Positions 33,718 through 43,769 of a stretch of DNA of 64,000 nt are shown here, piece by piece. The DNA is from Strongyloides papillosus (lineage: Eukaryota > Nematoda > Chromadorea > Rhabditida > Strongyloididae): the NCBI GenBank assembly GCA_005656395.1, contig SRSI01000047.1, positions 1 through 64,000 on the forward strand, given 5' to 3'. The notes under the pieces are model-generated. The model had not been told where the DNA came from and ran no database searches. It saw only the letters and a program-made list of their open reading frames with translations. Both the position numbers and the translations under genes were made by a program. The number at the start of each line of letters is the position of its first letter. Within the stretch, counting starts at the first letter, position 1.

Positions 33718-34175
33718 GTAAAAATTTTAAGAAGTTTTGGTGGTGCGTATGTACAAAATAGTAGAAATCTCTATTACAAAATTTAATAAGATTACAAAAA
33801 CAATAGTGGCCACCTAAATTTTTATTTGTTTTAAAAGTCTCATTGCTCTTTACTTAATATTATATAAAATTATTATTTTTAGTAACTCCTTATAGTCGTT
33901 ACAAGAATTCTATACGTGTTACTAGAACTAGACTAAATTAATTAATTTTTAATAAACACGCAGCAATGGTTAATTAACTCTAAACAAAACTAAATAAAAT
34001 TTCGGTGACACGACAATTATATATATTAGTTTTCGATGACTTTTGAAAATTACTTGACAAAAACAGTTTATTTTATTATAACTTTTACTGTTTTACTATT
34101 TAGTACTTTATTTTATTGTTTCTCATCTCTGTTTAAAAAGATCTTTTCTCTTTAAGATCGTATATCAATCAATCA
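33718..34175 (-). repeat. LTR of the truncated gypsy element
   Basis: It starts GTAAAAATTTTAAG at 33718 and aligns with the solo LTR at 41661-43200 through about 34095; the outer end is not fixed. It shares GTGGCCACCT with the related LTRs at 8029 and 13261. Confidence 0.7.
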
Positions 34176-34699
34176 AAATTACCTCATTAACTAAGTCTAT
34201 ATAATCTAATTGGCATTAGCATTGAGACAAAAATAAAATTATGTTCCCCGCCAATTTCATCTAAATTTTAATCAATATTGTACTCGTAAAACGGCTGAAA
34301 AATATTTTCAAACCTAATATCTTTTATATTTAATATATTCTTTGAAAGATAAAATATGATTTGTATCGACGGACATGTAGATAAAAAACATTAAAAATAC
34401 TTTTTTTAAACAATTTAATTTATCTTAAATATTTGTCCAGTATTTATAGAATAAATAATAATTTTTGTATATTTAAAATAGTAATTTTTTTAATAAAAGA
34501 ATACATTTTATAAAAATAACTTTTCTTTTTAGACAAATTTATGTTCTATAGATTTAAAATAAAAAATTATATTTTATGCTTAAATAATATAAATAATTTT
34601 TAAAAAAAATGTATTAGCTTTTTATTTCACATAAAAAAAACGTGTTTATATTTAAAATATGAAAATTATTTTTTTCTTGTTTAAATATACCAAATCAAG
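34176..34699. other. intergenic, nothing recognised
   Basis: This AT-rich stretch has no gene or repeat that I can support. Confidence 0.4.
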
Positions 34700-34708
34700 T
34701 ATAAATAT
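34700..34708 (+). promoter_or_regulatory. TATA box of the 34739 gene
   Basis: TATAAATAT lies 39 bp before the ATG, in an AAGTATAAATAT context shared with the three paralogous genes. Confidence 0.55.
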
Positions 34709-34738
34709 CAAGAATATGAATAGAACATTATCAGAAAA

Positions 34739-35048
34739 ATGTACACTATAAAGTATTTGTCTATTCTTTTACTTTTGGTTCTTCAATTCTTTTCTTATGT
34801 AGAATTAATAAGATTTGGCTCAGCAGAAATCGATGATGAAAATTTACTTATGAATCAAAATAGTCAATCGACAAAAGATGAACCTGAAAATCATGTTAAT
34901 GGAAAGGAAAAAAAAAATAAAAAAAAATTTGTAAGTTGCAGTGGAAGTTATTTTTACTTTTATATAGGTAGATACTAAAGCTTATAGAGCAGGACTGAAA
35001 TTAGTAAATGGATTAGAATATTTTCTCAGTGATGGTTATTTAAATTAA
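34739..35048 (+). CDS. small secreted protein, 90 residues (two exons)
   Basis: Exon 1 is 34739-34930 and exon 2 is 34968-35048, separated by a 37-nt intron (GTAAGT ... TATATAG) that falls exactly between codons. Exon 1 encodes a signal peptide (about residues 1-22), a polar acidic stretch and a Lys-rich run (KEKKNKKKF). Exon 2 adds 26 residues, VDTKAYRAGLKLVNG through DGYLN. I do not recognise it. The signal peptide, the polar then basic layout and the promoter resemble the 2960/21564/24751 family, so it may be a distant or degenerate member, but the conserved ESYEDRML block is absent. Confidence 0.6.
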
Positions 35049-35600
35049 TAACATGTAAAAGTAAACAATAAAAAATAAATTAATTATGATAATTTTTAAA
35101 ATTTCACTTTGATTGAAATTCATAATATAATCTATTATTCTTAAGTCTATTTTTTAATTAATTCAAAATATAAAAAAAAAGATACATTTAATATTTTTTT
35201 TAAATAAAATATTAAATCATTTATCTAATAAATTTGTAAATGTTAATTGATAAATTTAAATTATTAATAAACAATAAAATAGTTTAGTGAACAAAATAAA
35301 ACTGAATGATAAAAATAAAACTTTACTATTTACAAAGTGTCCATTAAGTAACCCTAAAATTTGAGTACTAATAACCTTTTTCTTTCTTGAGTTAAAAACG
35401 TGAGATTATAGAATTTAGTAGATCTAAGAAACAATACTTTTCATCTTATTAAAAAATTATGGTACCATCAGGACCTATGCTATTAAAAAAATATGTTTTT
35501 TTTTTGTTTTTGTATGCATATAATTTTTTTATATGGAAAAATATTGATACGATTTTTTTTACAGATTGAAAGCTTAATCTTCTTTTGAACTAGATTTTGC
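35049..35600. other. intergenic, nothing recognised
   Basis: I see no gene or clear repeat. Confidence 0.4.
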
Positions 35601-36475
35601 TATATCGTAAATATGAAAGTTCATTAACTTTATTATTTTTAATTAAAACAAAGAACCATGATTTATGGCAAAATTTTGTAGTTTTTTCAAAATTAAAGCT
35701 TACTGAAAAAATCGTAGCAGATGGATTATTTTTATTATGGCAGAGTTAACGAAACTCTATCTAATGAGTATAGTATCATTAAAATAAAATAAGATTGACG
35801 AAAGTTTTGATTTACTAAATATTATCAATTTTGTACTTTTGATAAAAAAAATCATGATAAAAACACCGTTTTAAAGCATATTTTATATCTAATAGCATTA
35901 TTATCATCAAAAAAGTATGCTAATTCAAAAAATATTGTTTATTTGATCATATTCGGCTTAAATAATTTAAGTATTTTGATCACTTAATTCTTGAAAATTA
36001 TTTTTTTAAAATATTTTTTATTATTTTTATTTCGTACCGTTTTACATAGTTACTACCCTATAAGATCATTTTTACGCATTTTTCAAAAATATCGTTTGTT
36101 TAATCTTGTCCTCATAGAATTTATATTTAAAACATGAACAGTTAGAAATGTAAAATAATTTAATACTTGAATTATTTTTAATAAAGAGTCATTATCGATG
36201 TTGGAAAATTGAAAAATATCATATCTTTTTAATTTCTACAAAAAATTGAGCTACTTTCAATTGTCATAACTTTCTTGTAACATAATATAAATTAATGTAA
36301 TTATGCTTTTTCGATAGAGCTTCGTTAATTTTATCGTCATGGTATTAAAACATTTATGATGATGTTCTCAATAAGCTTTAATTTTGAAAAAACCACGAAA
36401 TTTTGCCAAAATTGTGGTTGTTTTGATCTAATTAAAAATAAAATATTGTTAATGCACTCACAATTTATTATATCG
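35601..36475. repeat. inverted repeat with ~170-bp arms
   Basis: The arms at about 35601-35770 and 36295-36475 are inverted copies (shared TTTTTCAAAATTAAAGCTTA and TGGCAAAATTT). The 500-bp spacer has no ORF. It is probably a decayed non-autonomous DNA transposon; ends and target duplication are not clear. Confidence 0.6.
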
Positions 36476-37814
36476 TTTTCCGTCTTATTTGTTCATTTTG
36501 CTCTTTTTTGACTTGTTTTACATTTTGGTCGATATAATTTTTAAAATTCAATTTTTTTCTCAATTTATTTAATCGCTTGAAGTTATAATGTCATCAAATT
36601 ATCGCATATATAAAAAATATATGATATAAAATTATAAAGTGATTTTAAATGTATGTTAAATGGTTTACTTCTGATTAAGTATTGGATTTATATATAATAA
36701 ATACAACAACTTTATTAACATCTTTAAAATACATCATTCAAAACATCAAAAAATCAATTAAGTTTTTTTTGAAACTTTAAGTTTGGTAATAAAGTAAAAA
36801 TAAATCCATTACAGAACCATTATTTAATTTTAATAACAAATGTTTGTGAATCGTTTTAAGCACAGTAAAATGTAAAATTCTTTTTTCTTTCTCTTTATGC
36901 AAATAAAATTCAATCTCGAATACCTTTAATTTTCATAAATCCCCGACTTATTATAAATTCTATGTTTATAATATATTTTACCAACGATATGAATAGTTTT
37001 CAAATTTTTTCAGTTAATTTTATAAATTAATATTATTCAATATGATTGAACACTTTTAACATCATCTCATTTTTCTTTTAAAGATAAAAAAATCTAGGGA
37101 AAGATAAAACCCCAGAGTATCGAATTTATCATGGATTAAGTCAAAAAACTTATTATGTTACAAAAAATAGTTTTATGATGCAAATTTACACACATATATA
37201 AAAACAAATGTAAAAATAATTAATTTTTTATCGTTTCATTTTAGATAATAGACTGTGTATTTCGAAACAAAAATTTGTGAATGTAGACTTAAAGATGAGC
37301 ATAATATTATAAAAAGTATCAATATTAAATAAAATCTACATTATCCCAAAATACCAAACAAATATATTTTTGTAAAAAGACAGCAAATTTTATGCGATAG
37401 CCTAAAGTTTTACGTGGTTAAAAACATTTTTGCTGTCGCTTATTGTTTTTAAAATTTGTATAATTTAATTTTTTTAACTGTGAGGCATTTTTATTGCATT
37501 TTATGAGGATTTGCTAAAATTTGTCCCATTTTTTGTGTGCAGTTAACTATTATATTTACTAACATCCTTATATTAATTTAACTTGACATACAATCTTATT
37601 GTAATTTTCATTATAGTTAAAGAGTTTAAAAGTATTTAATTGAGAATGTTGACACATAGTAGACACGATATCAAAAGTGATGAAATTAGTGGAATAAAAT
37701 CTCGTTTACGAATTCATAGCAAATAAAAATTAAATAGATAAGACTGATAGAATGAAAACGTTTATTTTATCTTAGATAGAAGGGAAAGATATAAAATTAA
37801 TTTTTTTAAATAAA
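36476..37814. other. intergenic; 37280-37560 repeats the 20960-21260 segment
   Basis: There is no gene. The segment 37280-37560 aligns by eye with 20960-21260, which lies upstream of paralogue 2, suggesting the remains of another copy of that gene unit without its coding part. Confidence 0.4.
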
Positions 37815-39224
37815 TTAATGTCTAAATATAAGTGTGTACATAGTTGTAACAGTTTTGCGTAACATATGAATAATATAATATCCTCCTTTCGAAGGTTTTT
37901 TGCATTTTTCTCTCTCAACACAATTATTAAATTCATCCAAGGCAAACGGCTCACGGCATTCACAACCTTCTCCAGCACATTCAAAAGTACAAACGCTTGT
38001 TACATTTCGAGGAATTTCACATCTTGGTGGACAAGCAGACTTGCAATTTGTGTAAACCATGTTTGTTGGACAAACTGGAGTAGTTTCAGGTTCAACTGTT
38101 GTTTCAGTTGGACATTCACTACGTTTAACGCATTTGTCAGAAGCTTCGTCACGAACATAATCTCTGTCACATACACAACCTACACGGCACATTTTATTAC
38201 ATACTTTTGGTGGATTCTTGTGGTTGGAGCATGTAATTGGACAATCAGTTGAACATTCTTCGAAATGTTCGTTCTCTGGACATTCGTATGTTGTATTACG
38301 TGAACAATGCATAGGAGAGACGCATTGGTTATTTTGTTTGTCCCGGATGTATCCCTTATTACACACACAACCAATTACACATTGCTTAGTGCATACTTTT
38401 GGTTGATTGTAATAATTATTGCATGTAATTGGACAAGCAGTTCCACATTCGTCGAAATGCTCGTTCTTTGGACATGAAGGTGTAGTTTCTGGCAATAATG
38501 TTGATGTTTTTGTACATTTTTTGCGTTTAACACATTCGCCAGTTACGTCATCACGAACGTAATTTTTCTTACATACACAATCTCCGCCAACTTGGCATAT
38601 AAGAGGACAAGGTTTGATTTTTTTTGGGTCATCAGAACACTTTGGCTCACACACAGATCCACAATGATTCCAAACCTCGTTCTTCGGACATTTACGTGTA
38701 GTTGTTGGGAATGGTGTTGTTGTTTTGGAACATTGTTTGCGTTTGACACATGTGTTAGTGGAATCATCTCGAACGAAATCTTTCTTACACTGGCATCCAG
38801 CTGGCTTACATATTCTAGGACAAGGCTTTGGTTCTTTGATATTATCCAAGCAGTTAGGCTCACATGCAGATCTACAACTTGCCCAAATTTCGTTCTTTGG
38901 ACATTTTCCTGTGGTTGTTGTTGGTTTTTTAGTTGTTTTGGGTTTGCTGTAACATTTATCTTTTCTGACACATTTGTCTTTATCATTCAAGTAATAACCT
39001 TTCTTACAGACACACGCATAATACTTATTCTTTTCGCAGTCTTTTTTCTCATAACATTTTTTAAGTGGTTTTGGAGGGAGAGATCTAGTAAAACTGCATG
39101 TGTTAGAACAAGCACGACATTTTTTTGCTATCATATTTGCTCCACACTTTGGTTTTTTTTCTGCACCTTCAATAAATGCAACCAAAAACGAAATTAATAT
39201 AGTGAAATATATCTTAAAAATCAT
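37815..39224 (-). CDS. secreted protein with six TIL protease-inhibitor domains
   Basis: This 469-residue protein starts with a signal peptide (residues 1-20), followed by six trypsin-inhibitor-like (TIL) cysteine-rich domains at about 27-91, 108-165, 179-237, 251-307, 315-371 and 385-441, joined by Thr/Pro-rich linkers. Domains 2 to 6 have the ten-cysteine TIL pattern beginning CPKNE or CPxN. TIL domains inhibit serine proteases in Ascaris-type inhibitors and also occur in mucin-like proteins. The start at 39224 is chosen over an in-frame ATG at 39377 because the signal peptide begins here and a TATA box lies between them. The 28-residue tail after domain 6 is unusual (KGGYYIIHMLRK). There is no intron. 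Many antisense ORFs over it are shadows caused by its biased composition. Confidence 0.88.
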   Translation of the reverse strand: MIFKIYFTILISFLVAFIEGAEKKPKCGANMIAKKCRACSNTCSFTRSLPPKPLKKCYEKKDCEKNKYYACVCKKGYYLNDKDKCVRKDKCYSKPKTTKKPTTTTGKCPKNEIWASCRSACEPNCLDNIKEPKPCPRICKPAGCQCKKDFVRDDSTNTCVKRKQCSKTTTPFPTTTRKCPKNEVWNHCGSVCEPKCSDDPKKIKPCPLICQVGGDCVCKKNYVRDDVTGECVKRKKCTKTSTLLPETTPSCPKNEHFDECGTACPITCNNYYNQPKVCTKQCVIGCVCNKGYIRDKQNNQCVSPMHCSRNTTYECPENEHFEECSTDCPITCSNHKNPPKVCNKMCRVGCVCDRDYVRDEASDKCVKRSECPTETTVEPETTPVCPTNMVYTNCKSACPPRCEIPRNVTSVCTFECAGEGCECREPFALDEFNNCVEREKCKKPSKGGYYIIHMLRKTVTTMYTLIFRH

Positions 39225-39280
39225 TTTAATGATTTTTTTATAAAGTAAAAACTTTAATGATAATATACCTTTGTTGGAGC

Positions 39281-39290
39281 TTTTTATATA
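39281..39290 (-). promoter_or_regulatory. TATA box of the TIL gene
   Basis: On the - strand this reads TATATAAAAA, about 60 bp upstream of the ATG at 39224 and downstream of the rejected ATG at 39377. Confidence 0.55.
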
Positions 39291-39299
39291 ATTTATCAT

Positions 39300-41660
39300 A
39301 TCATGGATTATTGGCAAATAGTAATGTTTTGTTGAAAAGTGTACATTAATTATTTTATAATTTGAGGCAAAATTCATACGAGAGATTTATTATTTCAAAC
39401 AATGGATAATAAAATTATTTACATTTCCACGTGTGAATTATTTATTTTTACGATAAAATCACGAAATCTAATTTTTCATATTGTTCGTTAACTTTTGTTG
39501 TTTCAATTTTTAATTAATAATCCTCGTCTTTAAAAAATGTTAAGAATTGCTTGTATGATACCAACATTATATTATTAATTTTAGTTAATTCTTTAAATGA
39601 AGATGTATTAGGTTTTAAAAATATTCAATACTTGTTTTTTTATAATTTGGTAAATTTTGAGTTTAATAAACTATTCTAACTAGAACAAAAAATTTTGTGT
39701 ACTATAAGGTATTTAAAAATAATTCGGCTTATACTTTTTCTAATTAATATTATAACTTTTTTTAGTAAATTAATAACTTTTTTATGCTTGTAATCATGTA
39801 GGTTAGAATTTAGTAGTGAAAACTGTTTATTGGAACTTGTATTAATGAGGTTAAATTTAATATACATTATTGTAATCATGTTATTTCTCTTCCATATAAT
39901 GTTATTTTTCTTTTTTATCCTATAAAATTTCTTTTATCAAAGTTTCAACCAAAAACTTTACATTTTGTAGAATTTGATTTAAAAATCTCTAATGTAAACT
40001 AAAAACTTATTTTATTAAATAATTTTAGAATAAATTACATAGATACACTTTAACAATATCAATTTAATTTGAGTTTGTTTACTCTATTAAGCATATTATA
40101 AATTTCTTAAACGATCACATGTTTCTTTACTTTAATTTTTAATCGTCGATTACTTCATTATAAGTTTTTTTTTTAAATGTTTATTTCTTGAAATTACGTT
40201 TATTATGAAAGTACTCAAATATCATTGATTAAAAATTCATTGATAATTCAAAATTTCAAAAATACTTTTTTATATTTGATTATTCTATTAGATTGTGTTT
40301 TCAAAAATATTTAGCCTTTGATATAACACTTTTTAAGAACATATAAGTTTTTTAATATTGTAGCATAAATTGTTTCATATTGAATAATTATTTTTCTTTT
40401 TATTGTATCAAAATATTTATTTATTAATTTACTAGACTTTTTTAATTACTACTTAGAATAATTTTTTTTATCCATTATTAAGAATGTAGGTAGAAAAAAT
40501 TAATCTCAACATATGATTAAAATTTTTATTAACAGCTTTTTTTCTAGACATCAACATGATAATAACTTTAAAATTTTATGTACCCATCTTAAAAATAAAA
40601 GCCTTATATAAAATATAATAACATACTATTTAAAATAATAATTAAAATCCATATTCAAAATATAATAATTACTTTTTTTAAATTTCATTTATATCAAAGT
40701 ATAAAAAAGATGATTCATTATATGAGTATAACTTTATATAAAGATCTAATTTATAGTAATTCAAACAGTTGAAAAGAATTAAAAAATATACTGTTATATG
40801 TCAAATAATACTTATTATAAGAGCATTTATAATCTATTATAATGTTAAATCCTAATATTGTGTTATAAAATGTATTGTAAAAAATAACTTAAGTTTTAAA
40901 ATAACAATAATATGATAAAAAAAAAGAAACTAAAATAAATTATTGCTTTAATTTTTTCACGAAATATTTGGGATAAAATTAATCGCTAATCAAGAAAATT
41001 GAAATTTTATTAGGTGGGACAATCTATTACATTTTAATTAAATTTGTATCACATTTTTTTGTGTATAAATAACCCTGTCAAGACACATAATTGTCTTTAA
41101 GAAATATTGTTTATTATTTATAATCATTCCGTTTTTTTTGTCCAAACAAAGAAACACTTATTATTTTCCGTCGTTTTGTAAATTAATTTTTACATTGAAA
41201 TCATTTTGTATTTGTCTAGTTTTATAGTATTAGTTGTTCTTAAACGATGATTTTTTTGTTAGATAATTTTTTTGATTAAGTCAACAAATAAAATGTTTGT
41301 TTTTATTTTTTAAAATATGTAGTTTCGAATAATATTACCAATATGACGAAAAATGATGGCTTTAACTCTCTGCGCAGTCAAATTGCAAATCAGTCTCCCT
41401 TTGTTAAAGTTCATTAGTATAATTTTCTTTTAAAAATTTTAACGTAACATAATTTATAATATTTAAAAGGAATATACATTGCTTCATTGAGAATTGTCTA
41501 ATTGCAAGAATCACATAAACGTTTATGGAAATATATCTACAAACTTTATATAAGAAAGCCTTTGAAAACCAACTGAAAAAATTACATCTATATAAGAATG
41601 TTTTATATAAGAACTAAAAAATATAAATTTTAAAGAACGAGCTTAAATTTATTTATATTA
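39300..41660. other. intergenic; includes a duplicated segment at 40740-41080
   Basis: There is no gene in 2.3 kb. The segment 40740-41080 resembles 13590-13990 upstream of the CAP gene. The rest is AT-rich with short low-complexity runs. Confidence 0.4.
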
Positions 41661-41831
41661 GTAAAATTTTTAAGAAGTTTTAGTGGTGCGTATATACAAG
41701 ATAGTAAAAATTTTTATTATAAAAATTAATGAGATTACAAAAACAATAGTGGCCACCTAAATTTAATTATTTTTACTAACTCCTTATGGACGTTACTATA
41801 ATCCTATATGCGTTACTAGAACTAAACAATA

Positions 41832-43032
41832 TTAACATGCAGCGACGGGTAGAACTTACCCGGCACCCGACCCGGCAAAAAAAAAAGAAATAAAATTTTA
41901 TACCCGACCCGGCAGGAGTAAAAATTTTTGCCGGATAGACTTTTTTTTATTCTGAAACGAATTACAGGGGTAAATTGTTTGGGAAATTAAATCATTTATA
42001 TCATAATATTTTTTGTCCTGGATTTTAGTAACCACTAAACTAAATAAGTACGTTAATACTTTCTAAATAACTAAGTATCACTAATTTTTTACTTTAGATA
42101 TGCCAAAAGAAGTGAAAGGGAAAAGAACACACACTGAGAGTAATGATGGTGAAAGTGATGATGATAGAGAAAATCAAATCTGTGAAGTCATTAATTCAAA
42201 CACCAACAGTAAGTATGCTGTATTTTTTAAAAAAGAAATTGTTGGTTGTGCTTTAAAATTTACCTGTAAAATTTGTGGAATGTTAATGGTCAAAGTAATA
42301 TCATTTACATTTTTAGACTCTTCTAATCCCGCTGAATTTACTACAAACAATCCACGAAAATATGGAACTTCAAATTTCGATAAACACTTAAAAAATGTCC
42401 ATAAATTGTCTATAAGTCAGTCAAAAGAGTCAATATCAAACAAGATAACTAAATTTTTTAAAGTAAAAGAGAAAGAAAAATAAGATTTTAATAAAAAAGT
42501 ATAACTTTGAATTTTATTAAAATGAACACATGTTACAGGTTAGTATATTATCTAAGATAATTTTCAATAAATTTTTAATATCTTCAAAATGTTTTTTAAT
42601 AAAGAGTTTAAATTTTTTAATAATTCACTACCATCTGCTTCTACTGTTCAATGATACGCCAAAGATTTAGCTAATGAAGCACATGCTAAGCTTCAAGATG
42701 GACTTAAAGACTATAATTTTGTTTTATCATTTGATGGTTATAAATTTCAACAAAGAAAGATGCTATCAGTGGTGATTTTTAAATCAAATGGTTTTGATGT
42801 AGAGAAATGGGAGACCGTTGTATTTCCAGTATCTTCAAAATCTACTGATATTGTTGCTGCTATTTCTAATGAGATTAACAAAGTCCCTTTTTTAAGTAAA
42901 TTTTATAATAAATTATTTGTTGTAAAAGTATATGTAGTTAAGTTTAATTAGAAATAAATATTTCGGAGAAAATATTTTTTCTTACCCGGCACCCGACCCG
43001 GCACTAAAATTTTCTATTTTGATGCATGTTAA
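41832..43032 (+). mobile_element. hAT transposon relic inside the LTR
   Basis: The ends carry a short inverted repeat TTAACATGCA (41832-41841 and, inverted, 43023-43032). Near each end is a 20-bp motif TTACCCGGCACCCGACCCGG in the same orientation (41856 and about 42982). Such GC-rich subterminal motifs are common in hAT elements. The interior holds a BED-finger and a transposase fragment. Exact ends and the 8-bp duplication are uncertain. Confidence 0.65.
42100..42951 (+). pseudogene. hAT transposase fragments (BED finger plus core piece)
   Basis: The frame 42100-42483 (127 residues) has an acidic N-terminus and a BED-type zinc finger: CKICG, then NFDKHLKNVH, giving the C-x2-C...H-x4-H arrangement near residues 59-107. 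After a gap, 42625-42951 reads AKDLANEAHAKLQDGL, then FVLSFDGYKFQQRKMLSVV and further, a segment of the hAT core with one stop. The remainder of the transposase, including the dimerisation region, is missing. BED fingers bind the ends of hAT elements. Confidence 0.72.
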
Positions 43033-43200
43033 ATAATATTAATTAATTAATAATTGAATACAGCAATGGATATGTAACTCAAAACTAAACTAAATAAAAT
43101 TTAGATGACATAAAACGATTATATATTAGTTTTTTCAATGACATTTTAAATTGTGTGATAAGAACAGTTTTTATTTTAATCGTTACTGTTTTACTATATG

Positions 43201-43765
43201 CAAAAAAAATTAAAATGTTTGTATAGTAAATTGAAAAAGAAATAGCAATATCTACTAGTAATTTTTAATTATAAGGAGTTATTACATTCGTAAAAAAACA
43301 AAATTAATAAATGAATTGAGTGTGTTAACAGTATAAAAAATATTTTTTTTGAATATTAAAATTTTTAAAAAAAAATAGCAAACATCGAAATAAATCAACT
43401 GATTATTTTGTATATTTAATGTTTTAATACCAAAAATATCATCTAAGAACGTTTGGTCTACAAAATATTTAAACTTTAAATATGAATTATTTAAACAGTA
43501 AATTATTATTGTTTTTCAAATTTTTTTTAAGCTTTATGACAAAAAATTTTTAATTCTATATTAATATTTTTGACATATACTTTTCAAAAAAAATTTATTG
43601 TAAATAGTGCATGAATTAAATTTTTATCTTAAATTAATAAAGTATTTTAATTTTTAATTTAGTTAACAGAATGGGATCCGGCAGGCGATGTCAAAATAGC
43701 ACGCAAAAAATCTCTGTGAACGCAACCAAATGTCTTTTCAAATTATTTATGTGAGTTTGTATAAA
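43201..43765. other. intergenic, nothing recognised
   Basis: This is AT-rich sequence with no gene or clear repeat. Confidence 0.4.
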
Positions 43766-43769
43766 TTCT

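Larger units (their letters stand above)
30600..34175 (-). mobile_element. truncated gypsy-type retroelement with 5' LTR
   Basis: Right to left on the - strand: an LTR from 33718 to roughly 34095-34175, a TGGACTGAAG primer-binding site next to it (33700-33717), gag, protease, reverse transcriptase and the start of RNase H. Integrase and the 3' LTR are absent; the element ends near 30600, beside the hAT-like insertion. The LTR end at 33718 is similar to that of the element at 8029, so the two are related families. Confidence 0.8.
41661..43200 (-). repeat. solo LTR of the 33718 family, split by an insertion
   Basis: The left part (41661 to about 41831) and right part (about 43033-43200) align with consecutive parts of the LTR at 33718. 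No retroelement interior adjoins, so it is a solo LTR or relic. A hAT relic lies inside it. Substitutions against 33718 are frequent, so it is old. Confidence 0.75.

Noticed and set aside
37866..39197. Several long ORFs antisense to or in other frames of the TIL gene
   Set aside because: They come from the Cys/Lys/Thr-rich composition of the TIL gene and have no domain, start context or promoter.
39225..39377. ATG at 39377 as start of the TIL protein
   Set aside because: A TATA box lies at 39281-39290, downstream of that ATG, and the signal peptide begins at 39224.
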